DNA from: Lepidurus packardi
Lineage: Eukaryota; Arthropoda; Branchiopoda; Notostraca; Triopsidae
DNA length: 64,000 nt
Direction of reading: 5' to 3'
Assembly (NCBI GenBank): GCA_023053545.1
Contig: JAKZAN010000004.1
Location: 12,685,235-12,749,234 of the forward strand
Part shown: one piece after another, positions 1 to 11,732 of the stretch
How the letters are laid out: each line of letters opens with the position of its first letter
Numbering within the stretch: the stretch's first letter is position 1
Program-made: the position numbers and the translations under genes
The notes under the pieces: generated by a model
The model's database searches: none
Told to the model about the DNA's origin: nothing
What the model saw: only the letters and a program-made list of their open reading frames with translations

Positions 1-129
1 CCCCTTTTTTCTTGTTTTTCAGGTTCCGCTTTTATGTCACTGTCTTTTTATTCTTTTTCTATGTTTTTATTATCTAACCAGAGAAGCTTGTTCTCCTAGC
101 ATTGCTTCCAAGGCGGCAACAAAACTTAC
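1..129 (-). other. Intron of the tensin-like gene (partial)
   Basis: On the minus strand the exon ending at base 130 is followed at once by GTAAGT (bases 129-124), a consensus 5' splice site. The intron runs to the left edge and beyond. It is T/A-rich and contains nothing else I can name. Confidence 0.7.
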
Positions 130-261
130 CATGTAATTGTGCCCATGTTTGGTCTGTAACATGGCGGCTGCTTTGCGCAATTCTGCGCGATATTGTGCGG
201 GCTGGATGTCCGCGGGAAATGACAAGAACATGATGCGCTCAGTCACGAAATTTAGATCCAT
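130..261 (-). CDS. Tensin-like protein, exon at the start of the PTEN-like phosphatase domain (partial gene)
   Basis: These 44 codons open with MDLNFVTERIMFLSFPA and end with MLQTKHGHNYM at a perfect donor (ATG|GTAAGT). The pattern D-L-x-[FY]-V-T-E-R-I, F-P, then an amphipathic helix and M-L-x-[ST]-K-H-G-x-N-Y is the beginning of the PTEN-like domain of tensins. PTEN and auxilin/GAK share the fold but lack the V-T-E-R-I and K-H-G-x-N-Y combination. Tensins sit at focal adhesions and tie integrin tails to actin. The ATG at 261-259 has a strong context (GCAGCCATGG). A pyrimidine tract ending in CAG lies two bases upstream of it, so this could instead be an internal exon starting at 263. The frame is also open further upstream through a Ser-rich stretch (to about base 330). 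The catalytic loop and C-terminal SH2/PTB domains would be outside the window. The family call is fairly secure; the start is not. Confidence 0.72.
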
Positions 262-1120
262 GGCTGCGGGATGGGAGGAAGGGGTGGAACCGGACACGGA
301 TCGTGAGCGAGGTGATGACGAGGATAAAACCTTTTTACAAAAATAAGAAAAGAAATAATAATGATAATTAGGAAAACCACAAGACCTTTCTAGAAAAGAC
401 GCCAGAGTACTCTGTAATATAGTCCGCTGTTACCTGATTGGTCTTTTGATTTCGCGCTAGTCCTTCGTGATGATTATTCTGCAAAACAAGGGGAAAAAAC
501 GCAGAAAACTCGGATTAGAAACCAGAAAATCACCTCGTTTGCCGTTTGGGTTCAATGCTGCACAGGCCACGAGCTACGTGGGACTAAACAGAGATCCAAT
601 ATCAGCCCAGGATGAAAAACCTTGACGTATTAGAGCCGTGATTATCGCTCTCTGATAAAAAAAAAGAGTCTATCTCCCCCTCTCTACTTGAAAAATGCGA
701 CCTTTCACATCTCAATCCCATTAGAAAACCCACCTACGCTTTTCCCCCGATTTTAATCACAATCAAGACTTTTCTTAAAACTTAAAAAAACAAACACAAG
801 ACTGTAGCCCTGCTATAAACCTCGGGAGTTTTTGTCAAAAGCAAGGACCACGCATGTGGCGGTATTTCTTGTCGGCAAATAATCTCTATGGTTATACAGC
901 AAGTTGACTTTGCCGAAAATGTGCAGCAGCTGTCTCGTTTCCTTTCCGAGATAAAACTTTAACTTACGCTCAGTCACACATGAGCCTTACAGAAGCCAAC
1001 AAACCCGGCTTTCAATTCTAGGAAATTCGTACAAGTTCAATGCTGACATTGCTCAAAAGAGTTTAATACCCATTTCGTAGGGTCGCCTAATTTGTTCATA
1101 TAAATTCATGCTATTACCAG

Positions 1121-1195
1121 TTACATCTCCACTATTAAGATTAAATTAATGTAACTATTAAGATTACAACTTACATCTCCACTATTAAGATTAAG
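1121..1195. repeat. Short tandem duplication, about 50-bp period
   Basis: The string ttacatctccactattaaga followed by tta occurs at 1,121 and again at 1,171, so the period is 50 bases. The intervening piece carries a third partial match (taactattaagatta). Confidence 0.8.
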
Positions 1196-1259
1196 TTAAG
1201 TACAGATTGCTACCGTACTACACACAGTTTGCTTTAAAAAACATTCAAACTCTGTCTTA

Positions 1260-1335
1260 AGGCTCCCGTATGCCTTAGCTTATTGATGCGGAACACCCCT
1301 AGATGGCGTTATGTTTGTTAGGTTAGCAACAGAAA
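1260..1335 (-). repeat. Repeat family A, copy 1
   Basis: Reverse-complemented, this segment reads taacaaacat..cgccatct....gcgcat-like..aagctaagg.atacgggagcc. It aligns over about 60 bases with 9,098-9,166, with roughly four of five bases identical, and more weakly with 16,518-16,580. The core CGCCATCT octamer is intact. It is probably a decayed short transposable element. Confidence 0.7.
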
Positions 1336-1386
1336 GGATAGCACAGCAAGAGCCTTCCCGCGAAAGGAACTTAGCACGCTAATCTG

Positions 1387-1797
1387 CTATGAAAAACTTG
1401 CCTGGTTCCCAAGTTGATTAGAATCAGCTCGGAACTCTTGCAAATAGCATACCACGTGGTTCAACATGGTACTTAGGCATCGTAAGGTGTCCACGACCCT
1501 GAACGGTGCTGTCGGTGGCGCGGACAACACGACTGATGGTGCCAGCGATTGCGTGAATTGAAACTGTATGTCCTTATCGGCATTGGTGTTGTTATCACCC
1601 AGCTGGTCAAGAATAGCCTGGGCCACAGGTGCGCGTCGGTAACTACTCCTCCACGAAGTACTGCTATTACTGCTGGCAGTAGCTTTCTTCGTCTGATGGA
1701 ACGCCCTTAATTCCTTCATACAGACAAAGTGCCAATCACTTGGGTAGCGTTCCACTCTTTCACCCTGCCCAACACTGGCTGTCTTTGCGTCCGCCAT
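1387..1797 (-). CDS. Possible protein-coding ORF or exon, unknown function
   Basis: An ATG in a strong context (GGAAAAATGGCGG) opens a frame of 136 codons ending in a stop at 1,387. The product begins MADAKTASVGQGERVERYPS and has a mixed, non-repetitive composition with Trp, Cys and charged residues. It contains no motif I recognise and no predicted membrane segment. It lies just beside a family A repeat, so it may be part of a degraded mobile element. The opposite strand is also partly open. It could equally be a chance ORF; conservation or transcript data would be needed. Confidence 0.25.
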   Translation of the reverse strand: MADAKTASVGQGERVERYPSDWHFVCMKELRAFHQTKKATASSNSSTSWRSSYRRAPVAQAILDQLGDNNTNADKDIQFQFTQSLAPSVVLSAPPTAPFRVVDTLRCLSTMLNHVVCYLQEFRADSNQLGNQASFS

Positions 1798-4157
1798 TTT
1801 TCCAGCACAACAAAACAAAGCCTCCAACTTGGCACTTTCCCTCCAGTCGCAAATGTGTCAAAGGACAAGAAAGCCCACTCTGACCATTTCCAAGATGGGA
1901 TGAGCCTAAATGTCAAAGGTGTTCTCTGTCTCCACTCCTCCCCAAAAGCGAAAAAAATCAGTGAGCCAAAGCTGCCTTGCAGCCCAAGCTATTGATCTTC
2001 CGCCCCGTTCCGGAAGGGGGACACCTTAAGTCTCGTTACCTAAGCGAGGTCAAGAGTCGCGTCAATCCCTTTAAGCACCCTCTGGTCCGATCATTAACAA
2101 AAAACACCCAACTTTTGGGTGTCCCAAAAGGGGATTGGATTGCTATGAGGGGATTAGGGGAGACAACACTTGTCTTGTCAAGAAGAACAAGAAAAAAGAA
2201 CGAAAATGAACGACACAAAACTTGGGTTCAGGAGCTCTCCACTCGCGAGTTTTCGTACTGGTTCGCCAGGTCGCCCACAGACAACTGTTTCTTTACCAAC
2301 ACCGTGTTAAGAAACTGCGAGTCTTTCTTGAGCTGGAAGGACGCGAGGGAAACGGAGAGAGAGAGGAAAGCAAGGCTAGGAGAGAGAGAGAGCCAAGAAC
2401 CCACACGCAAATACAAGATTCGCCGCAGAGATGCTGCATTCGCGCGGTCACGTGACCTTTCCCGAGTGTATGCTATGTGTCCATTATCATTATTATGTAT
2501 GGTAACAACTTAGGCATGCTATTTGTACACACAGTATACGTAAGATGTATGTGCTCCACACTGCGTGTTGGGGGTTCCCCACGGAGCTGAATTTGTGCAA
2601 CTGAACTCTCTCCTTGGAAGGAACACGTTTCTTCACGTCTCTCAACGTTCTGTGAGAAACGGAGGAGTAAGATGGGATTTCAAAACGAATACTACTAACG
2701 GGGTCATTACTAACTGGTTTTGGGTACTTGATGAACTCCTGAACCGAAACTCAAAGAAAACGAAATGAAAGAAAAGATGCTGCGTGCAGAGTCATTACGC
2801 GACTGTGCTTTCAAGGTTTACCTGCCTCGTTTTCCATTCAGCAAAAGACAGACTCGAGACTGCAAAGAATCGGGTGGGTCGTCAGTAGGATCTGTGTACT
2901 AAACACTCTGGACTGAAGGAGGTCTCAGTAAACAGGAACGGCTCTGTTTGTAGCCCACACTTTTTTACACCTTGGAATAAGAATTTGTTTCCGCCTCCTT
3001 TTTTTGACCCATAAGTGAATGGGGAAGTTAAAGTTATACACACACAGGACATCCTGCTTGGCTTTGTGTTCTACGTGCTAAAACCTGTTAACAAAGGCTG
3101 TACAGATCCAAAGTACCTTTGCGATCCGACGTTCATAAATACAATAAATTGATCAAATAAATTGATTAATATAAAATAGATCGATAGATAATAATAAAAA
3201 TTGATTGATTTGAAGAATAGGCTGCAGGTAAAATTCAAAACTGGAATAGTCAACCGGTAAGCTACCCTTGCTAACCGTTCATTCGTCCGCGAAATTCCAT
3301 CAGGTCGCAAAATTTCTATGTGGTACACTGCACTCGCCCAACGAAAAATAGAATCTTTTCAAAATTCTAAAAGCATGAGTGATGACCGTTTTCCCCAGCC
3401 AGCCCCGAACTTTGGGCTGTCCACTTAAGATTGTTGTGCTGCTGGTTTAATCTTTTAGAACGGTTTGCAATAGATGCAGCCTTGGTTTCAAAAAGTCAAA
3501 TCTTCAATTGACGCGATTCTTTTGCATGCAGTACGGCTCAAGTTACCGAGTAAATCAATTCCTCCCAATTGTGACAGCATTTATGACCCGCAGCCTGTCT
3601 TCTGACGTCACACACTCCAGTAAGGAGATACGCTTAGGTTAGGAACTCGGCGATAATTGGTAACCTTTATGTATGTGTACACTTGAACAGTACTGTATCC
3701 TTACCAGGAGCCTTGGCTGCGGCTGGGTGGCTGTGCAACAGTGCCCTTTCTGCGTGTGTTGGTAGTACGCCAGCAGAGACGGGAAAGGCCACCGCTGCTG
3801 ATGACATTCCCGATAGATGCGGGGCGCTAGGTCCGCAAACGAGCGGTACACCCCATCACCGCCTCGCGATAAGGGTCGCCAGTCACCGTCCGTGCCCGCA
3901 GCTGCGTCTGTCTAAACGGTAACTCCAGCTCATTCCAACATTTCTTCCCAAGTGTTTCTTTGTCTCTCTGTCTTAACACAAACCACACATGTTTCTCCAC
4001 AACCGCAAAAGGATAAAGGGGAAAAAGCCTTTTCTGCTTTTTAGTTCTCTTAATTCTCATGCGAAAAGCCAAAGCCACTGCACTGCCAATTGCTGCACCC
4101 AAAAAAAAAAAGAAAAGAAAAAGCACACCCCATATTTTTGGTTAGCTTCGACAACGA
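1798..4157. other. Non-coding, no gene seen
   Basis: Mixed-composition sequence with a purine-rich GAGA stretch at 2,345-2,400, an A/T-rich GATT/AATA patch at 3,130-3,215, and one copy of repeat family D at 3,225-3,415. Reading frames here are short and carry no recognisable domains. Confidence 0.5.
3225..3415. repeat. Repeat family D, copy 1
   Basis: It contains ccggtaagctaccc, then gtcgcaaaatttctatg, cactcg.ccaacgaa.aatag, tcttttc and aaaagcatgag in that order. The same order is seen at about 18,020-18,135. Its end carries accgttttccccagccagcc plus ccg, a 23-base exact match to 41,203-41,225. Confidence 0.75.
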
Positions 4158-4202
4158 CCTTTTGGCTTGCCTTTTGGATTGTCTTTTGGATTGTCCTTTG
4201 GG
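4158..4202. repeat. Degenerate 12-bp tandem repeat
   Basis: Four consecutive units resembling ccttttggattg (ccttttggcttg, ccttttggattg, tcttttggattg, tcctttgggg). Confidence 0.8.
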
Positions 4203-6630
4203 GGAAAGCTGAAGCCAGAGACAAGGCAAGGGGTCAATACGGCGAAGAATAGTATTGTTGCGGTTTTCCTTGAAAGCGTGGAATTTGCTGTTACAAAGTT
4301 AAAAAAAGTTGGAGCCCCAAAGCTTCCCACGGAAATGCGTTATATATAGCGGTATTGCCTGTTTACCACCCGCTCATCGCTTCCCACATGAGGTGTGTGG
4401 GCGTTGGGAGCATGAGTACGTGAACGCTAATTAATCACTGCCAGCTAAACAATATACCGTCTTTGGCGCCGAAACCCACGACTGCAAAGGCTTGCTTTAT
4501 TGACAACAAAACTAAAAATAAATAAAATAAAACCAGCTGAGACCTTGAACGATTTCAACTCGCGCTTAATTAGCATTCGCGTCACGTGGGTAACAGGCAA
4601 ATCACCGAGATTACCAGCACCAAATACCTTCACGTTGCCCTTTGGCTTCAAGGCAGAATCGCCAGAATCGAGCTCAACCTCGGCCGATTGGCAGGGCCCA
4701 CACTCGCCCATCACGACACTCAATGGGACTGGATAGGACTCAAAATACAAGACGCAATTGCGTCAACACGGCCCTAGTGCTAGTCCGGTACTGTTGCGTT
4801 CAGACGCACATCACATCACATCCGTAGCGAGCCAGATCGGCGCTTGGCCACGGACTCGTTGTCCAAATAAGCCCCAGCTTTTTGGCTCGCTCCAGCAGTT
4901 GAGCGAGTGTGTGAAACAGAGAATTTGTGTGAAAAGAAGGAAATAAGGTGGGCGTTAACACCCCATTGCCAAATACTTATTTTGGCTAGAAAAAGAGGAA
5001 ATGGGCAATATGCGGAATTTTTAAAAAATAAGTTGGTCTGAACACCATCCCGAGGAATTTTCTCACGAAACTTTACAGCATTCTGTTACGAGCTCAGGAA
5101 AGGTTTTTTGTTGGCCTGCGAGTTGTAAAAACAGACATGTGTTTGCAGCGTCACGCATGCTACAACACACTCGGCACCTTGCCAGCCTATCAGGCTCCGC
5201 CCCTGTTTACAGCCCTCTCTCGGGGCTCCTTCTACTTGCCCAGCTCGTTATTCATCTACCGAAATGGCTTCCTTGGGATAACCAACGAGGTCATATCCAT
5301 GCTAAACCTCCCAATGTGAGGGATTTTGCATAAACAAATACCAAAAAGCCCGCCATTAAATGTGCAATCTCACCACGTGGCTATTCCGAGAAAATCCGAG
5401 ACTTTTTGAGGATTTAGGTTCTAAAGGCACAATAGCCAACAATGAAATTAACATACTGAGGTTCTGGTAAAAGCTCAGTGTTGTCGAATCTTTTGGAGCA
5501 GCCATTCACCCGTTACGGCCGTGACGTACCGGACGTGTCGTGGCATACAATCTTCGAAACTTCTATCTTAAATAGCTTTGTTACTATTTCGCGTACAATG
5601 GAAAGAAACATACGCCTTGAAACGAGATTTTCTGCGCTATTTTTAGGATACTTTCTATCCCTGTAAATCTGTTATCGGAGTTCATTATTTCATTGCGATT
5701 GCATCTTTGTACAATAGAATTATTGCACTCTAGATAAAAGTTTTCTTTGTCTCTGGTTACCAAGGCAGTATATGGGTGGTAAAACTCGCGTCGCAACACG
5801 AAAAACGGGAACACATTTTTAAAAAACTGAAAAAAGTAATTATTGCTAGCGTAAGTGGTTTGAAGGTTGGTTGGTCATTTATACGCAATTGAGTGCGTGA
5901 ACAAAAACCTTTGCATTAGATTATAACACAAAAGAAATAAGATGGCAATTACTCCCGAGTTGAAATGGTTTCCGGAAAACCACAAAGTCCGTAACCACGA
6001 ATTGTTTTATCCTGTATACGTGTTATTTGATTTCGTTCACTGGCTTCGCCACGGGGATTCTTCCTGTATTGCTACGCATAAATTCGTTCGATCTAAATTC
6101 TTAGATAACGACCATAATCGGATCGTTTCCGGGCAAATGCATTATTTCCCTCCCGTTTTTTTTAGGTTACCGGTAGCTAAACGTCCCCAAAAAACTCGTG
6201 ATTTTCCTGGCATTGAATAAAAGGATCAGCACACACAAAAACTGACAGACAGACATACATACAAAATGGCTCTTTGATGTATAGAACATGAATGAGAAAA
6301 ATCGCAGCAGCACAGGTCAGTCAAGGGACCCACGCCCAAGCCATTACGATAGTTTATGTTCTGAGCTGAAACCTCTTACATAAAAAAAAAGCCCAAAGGT
6401 GATTTCCTACCCAAGCCCCTCCCCTTCTTGAAAGCTAACAAGGCCCTTATAAAATAAACATAGAATCTTAACAAGAGATTCATAGCATCTCTCTAAAAAA
6501 AAAAACTCTTATTTCCAAACTGACTCGTCCAATTCACTCGTAACTATTAAACGCTACTTACAGAGAGAAAAGCTAAGCATGTAAAATATATCATCCTTTG
6601 TGACGTCACAATGCCCGTACAACACACACG
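4203..6630. other. Non-coding, no gene seen
   Basis: No convincing coding frame. The reverse complement of the TTCAYTGTTG motif occurs at 5,438-5,448. A TGACGTCA palindrome lies at 6,601, just outside the family B element. A-runs occur near 6,380 and 6,495. Confidence 0.45.
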
Positions 6631-7042
6631 AAAAAGCTACCGAGCGAACCTCAAGCACAAACCGGAGTAAGGCTTACGAGTCCCGGTCCAGCGCTCAACA
6701 TTCGTTCGGTTTTCAAGTGTTGAAATGATTCCTTATTGGAGTCGTTATGACGTTCGCTAGGCAGGCCCAAGTAACGCTCTCTAGTCCCGGTTGATGTTCA
6801 GTGAACCTCGGTAGCTTTGTACTTGGGACGGCATTGCGGGTTAGTAGACTTAAGGACTACCGAACAAACGTCAAGAACGAACCGGAGTAAACGCTTACGA
6901 GTCCCGGTCCGGGCGCTCAACATTCGTTCTGTTTTCAAGCGTGGAATTTTTTCATTATTGGAGTCACTGCGACGTTCGCTCGACAAGCCGAAGTAGCGCT
7001 CTCTAGTCCCGCTTGATGTTAAGTGAACACCGGTAGCTTTTT
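6631..7042. repeat. Repeat family B: two 220-bp tandem units bounded by 12-bp inverted repeats
   Basis: Two diverged units are spaced 220 bases apart (accggagtaa at 6,661 and 6,881; ggtagctt at 6,812 and 7,032). The outer ends are exact inverted repeats: aaaaagctaccg at 6,631-6,642 and cggtagcttttt at 7,031-7,042. A third, partial copy lies at 23,431-23,541. No protein is encoded. The structure suits a non-autonomous DNA transposon (MITE) that duplicated in tandem. Confidence 0.75.
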
Positions 7043-8929
7043 CCTTGGGACGAGATAGCAGGAAGTAGACACAAGGACGACCCGACAGAAGGACGCCGGG
7101 TTACGACACTAGCTATACCGTCTGGCTACCATGAAATACACGAGCAACTTAAAGGGCCCTTTTCTAAAAAAGTAAGTCACTTGCAACAGTGAAGGCTGCT
7201 GGGATCCCCGTGAATACGCACAACTAACGATGGAAATTACCTCGTGCCGTTGACTGCAATTCAAGCACGCTCGCAAACACCGGAATGAGGCCATGATTTG
7301 CCCGAGATAAGCTTGCCCAAGCTTGGGAAATCTCTGCTCCGCCCTCTTCTTAAGAGTCACCTTGGTTGATCCTATCGATGAAGCACTAATTTCCACAAAA
7401 CATTCCCCCACGATGCAACATAACTTGCACTGGAACTCTACAAAACCTTTGCACTCCCCTAAATCTCAATCTCCTTTGCTTTTCAACACGCACTTTGTGT
7501 GATATTGAGCTTCGATAGCCTCCATTCGGGTCAAAATCCCTTACAAATCGACGGCGCTTCAAGTTCAAAGTGAGACGAACGCTCTTTTAAGGATGCTGAC
7601 ATGACGTCTTCGCTTTGCCACTTTTGGGTTCCGACTGGGGGAACTGGTGTTCTGCTCTAAACCGAAAATCCAATAATGCGGCTCAGCTTCTTGTTGGCGA
7701 GTGGAACGAGAGAGAGGGGAGAGGAGGAAGGGAGGAACTCCGAGGGGGGTAAAGATTTCAGCGCCTTTTGGGAGAAGAATCTCTCAGAGAAAGTGTTCCG
7801 AGTCCGCCAGGTAAAGAAATTACGAGCCGTGATGAGTTCCTTAGGGAGCCAACGCTAACATACAAAAGGTACATCTCCCGGTCGAGCATTACAAAAAGCT
7901 GCCTTCTGCCTCTTCTTTAACTCCACTGACACTAAGCTAGCTACGCCCTTCGTTTTGTGGCCGAGTTATTACCACTGTTACACCACGGCAGGGAAAAGGC
8001 GTGGGATTGGCAATGACAAGCATCTCCAGCCTCTCGTACGCGGAGGGTTACCACCGCAGCTCCTCACTTTTTCCCGCCACAAATCACTGCCCAAGTTCTT
8101 GACCCAAGCTTTCGATTTTTAACGGATGTCTTCGATTTCTGAACCGTCTCCTTCAAGTTCAATTGTTTTCATACCTTAAAGTCTTTCGAGTTCTCTTTAA
8201 ATCCTTGCATTTCAAGAGCTTTACTTGGATGTTCACTTCATTTTCCATCAATTTGAACGTTTGACTCTCACGAAATACTCCGGGGAAAAGAAAAAGAAAG
8301 AAAATCTGGATCGAAATGTTCCCTTCGGTGCCACTCGTGCGTTGAAAAGCTCAGTCAGGAATGTGGTTGGTCAATAACAAACGAAGACAAATCTAGCACG
8401 AATACCTTTGCCCCTTTCGTTTCGCTCTCCGCGCTTTAACTTCCATTGCTCGGAGAACTCGGTAACTTCTCAACTGTCTGTGACTGTCTCTGACTCACGA
8501 CTGATTTGCACATTAGGCCTAAGCTATGCAAGAAGACACCCCACGACGCCTTCGTTGAGGAAAACGATATCTTCTCTTCGGGGGCAAAAAAGACCGCGCT
8601 CTCTCTCTTCTCTTGGAGTGGGGGGGTCTTTATGCTCCCCACAACTATATAACAGGTTTAAGGGTGGTCCATTCCTTCGTCCATCAACTTTGTGCCATTT
8701 CCATAATACAGTGAGACAGTAAATAAGTCCATATATCATTTGCCCGTGTAAAAGAAGAGGACCAAGGATGACTTTCTTAACAATCCCTGACTTTTTCACA
8801 ACAATACACGGAGGTGTCAGTGATGCTTGACCAATACCTCTGGAATGCCTGATCCTTCCACAAAAAAAGGAATTCCAAGTCCTTTTGACCTTAAAACTTC
8901 TTAAAAAAGCTCCTATTCCCGCACAATGC
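7043..8929. other. Non-coding, no gene seen
   Basis: Short reading frames only. A CAACAGTGAAG motif (complement of TTCACTGTTG) lies at 7,184. A frame at 8,524-8,931 on the minus strand has no domain and low coding character. Confidence 0.4.
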
Positions 8930-9370
8930 ACAGTACACTATACCTTAAAGTACCCCGGAGAACAGTACCTACAGTACTTTAGATACCTTTGAGTACCTTA
9001 GAACACTTTATAGTCCCTTAACGGTACTATAAGATGTAGTGTCAGTAGTTAGGGTCAAGAGTATACAGTATTGACAGTACTCAAATGCTTTCGCCCACAA
9101 TAACAAACATCAGCGCCATCTGTGACTGTTGCGCATTACTAAGCTAAGGTATACGGGAGCCATAACGCACAGTACTACTTCCTTTTATTGCCCCTTTTTG
9201 ATTACTATTATTATTTTCTTCAGTACACTACCTCAGCTTACCTTAGAGTACAGTATTCGACTATATTAGCGTGGTTTAGGGCAGACTAGAGTAACTTAAG
9301 GTATACAGTACCTTGGGAAACCGACTACCTATAAAAGTATAATGTACTTTACGGTAACATGTACTTGTGG
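8930..9370. repeat. Degenerate AGTACYTT-rich repeat array interrupted by a family A element
   Basis: The strings agtacc, cagtac, gtaccttaa, gtatacagta and taaggtatac recur many times and form short palindromes around GTAC. The array is split by the family A copy at about 9,090-9,171. It is not a clean tandem repeat; units vary in length. Confidence 0.55.
9090..9171 (+). repeat. Repeat family A, copy 2
   Basis: Contains ataacaaacatcagcgcc, atctgtgactgttgcgcat, and then aagctaaggtatacgggagc. It matches 16,509-16,583 in the same orientation, with an identical 19-base block ataacaaacatcagcgcc plus one, and 1,260-1,335 inverted. Confidence 0.8.
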
Positions 9371-11732
9371 CTGACGAGGAAAACGTATGACGGTGTGGGG
9401 TCAAAACTGTTCGGGGAAAACATAACACACATTTCAAAAGCCAGGAGGTTAATGAAAGTTTCCCGGGTTGGAACAGCAAAGGCTCAACCCACTCATCGCT
9501 CAGTTCACCTGTCAGCGAGTCAGCGGGATTACTGCACGTATTGGAAAGGCTAAGAAACTCATCTTCTTTTTCTTTTTAGGCCTGGCTTTTTCACATAGGT
9601 GTAATCCTTTACAAGTCCTTGGCATTTGGTATTTTCCCCCCGCCATGCCAACAACTTATTCAGGCCTACATAGCGAAAACGTCGAAAGTTTTAAAGGTTC
9701 TATTTCTATTTCCGGATCCTCAACTCCTCCAGCGCTCGAGTTTTCCAGTTCAAATATAACGAAGACCGGATATGTTCGCTGAGGCCTAAAAACAAGGCAT
9801 AGAATATGCCTCCCTCCCCCTTTCCGCTTTTAAGTCTAACCAAGGTCCTTTGAACGCCAAACAAATTTTTAAAATTCGAAGGAAAAGGCTTTTTTGGGGT
9901 GCAGTACCAGCCGACAACCCCCTAGCCCGTTATCGCAAATCAATCACAAATTTGATTAGCAGATGGGGCATCTAGGATGTCCTAGTACTGTCCTCGGAGA
10001 CTTCCTACGGTACTGGACGAGAGATTAAGCCCTGTTGTCGTGTTTATTCACCAAAAATGGACCCTTTTAACGCTGGCTCGAACTTGATAAGGAATTCGAT
10101 CAAGACGTTAAGACTTGCAACGCCACTCAACTGTGCTTAAGCAGATTGCTTGCCGATGTTTAAGATAAAATAACCCCCCACCAAAAAAACAGAAATTATT
10201 TGATAAACTGTTGGACAAATTCCGCATGCCCAAGACTATGTGGTTTCCACCGACTATGTTAGGAAGACGATAAAAAAACGCTTACCTGTCGACAAATGCT
10301 GGGATGCTGACACGCACGCCACACCTGCACACGCACCAAAAGAACAAGAAAAAGCCATACGTGATATTAAAAGCCATTCAATTCAAAGTTTCCGAAATAC
10401 ATGCATTAACGTGTCGCTCATTCAATTAGGGCTGTATGCAAATCAGACATGAATTTCCCTCATTTAGCAAGTGCATACCCTCGTATCTCCAAAATCTGTA
10501 TGACTGCGTCAAAACCAATGGACTAATTACTCCATGCATACATTATATCCTACTGTGCAAGGTAGCCAGCCACTTAATTTTTCAACGCTTCCATTGCGTC
10601 GTAATGCAATATAAAACCTACTTTTATTCACATATAACCCCGTTTGGTTGCTACTCCACATTTATCCCGAACAGCAGACATGCAGCCAACAACAGGCGTC
10701 GTGTCCCTTAGTTTCAGCGTAAAACGCAAATCTTGTTCGCAGAAAAGTCCCCCTTGTCCTCTACCCTTCCCAGAACTTGACCTTTGATCTAACATCAACG
10801 TCGACTACGTCCAAAGATCCCCCACAAGGTAAACATATGCTAATGGTTTTCCACTCTTGGCCATTCGCTGGTAAACTACCCCCAGTGGCAAAATCTATTA
10901 ACTCGGCCAGAAACGTCGATTCCGTTCCTGCTAATTACAACTGACAGCTTCCTTGTTCTCCGTTCTCAGTACAACACTCGAAATCATCCACCAAGTGGGA
11001 TTCTGAACCAAGTCAAGTTTCCTTCCAAGAGGGAAAAGGATGTTGATAAGACCGTAAAGTATAAGCTTTCAGTGAGGCGGATATTCACGGACTTTGCTCT
11101 TAAATCTAAATCAATCAAGTAAAAGATCAGGGGAATGTTAGCATCTTTCCAGGAGATTTCACATCTTCAGCCCCTTTCAGTTCCTTAATTACGCATGGCT
11201 CACTGGACCGGAAGAGACCTTTCTTAACAGGAAATGAAGCCGAAAAAAGAAGCTTTTTGACTTTGACCAGGACCCAGCAGCAACATCCAAAATCCGACGC
11301 CAGATGTCTGTTCGACAAGTCTTTCAAGTGTTCGAACCCTTTAGTGCTTCGGCAATGGGCTCCCCTCAACAATGAAATGAGTCTCACTGCAGCTGTTGGC
11401 AGGAGCTCCCAACAATGGCCCAAGATGTACGAGGTCAAGTGTGAAAAAGGTCAAACGTGCAGCCGCTGAAAGCTTCCCCAATGCGAAGATGTATTGAGCA
11501 CGTGCTCAATCTCCCCTACTTGGTCAACAGAAACTTCCGCTCTCATTAACCTAAGCCGTTAAACTTGACCTCTGTACAGTACTATCATACCTGGCGGTGA
11601 CATTCGAAGTTCTATAAAGTAGTCAAATGTCCTCTTTTTCCATAGAACTTGACGTCCACTTGGTCCGATACCAATACACATAGCCTCTTGGTCTATTTGA
11701 GGGAGAACCCAGTCCTTTTCATTGTTGTCCTA
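9371..11732. other. Non-coding, no gene seen
   Basis: The frames here (for example 9,468-9,782 on the plus strand) lack domains and are interrupted by T runs. A TTCAYTGTTG motif occurs inverted at 11,368 and direct at 11,718. Confidence 0.4.

Larger units (their letters stand above)
262..1386. other. Non-coding, no gene seen; contains short repeats
   Basis: Upstream side of the tensin exon. AT-rich with A runs near 655 and 785. It holds a 50-base-period duplication at 1,121-1,195 and a copy of repeat family A near its right end. No open frame looks coding. Confidence 0.5.

Noticed and set aside
1977..2513. 178-codon plus-strand frame
   Set aside because: Charged, purine-repeat-driven composition (GAGA tract) and no recognisable domain or splice structure.
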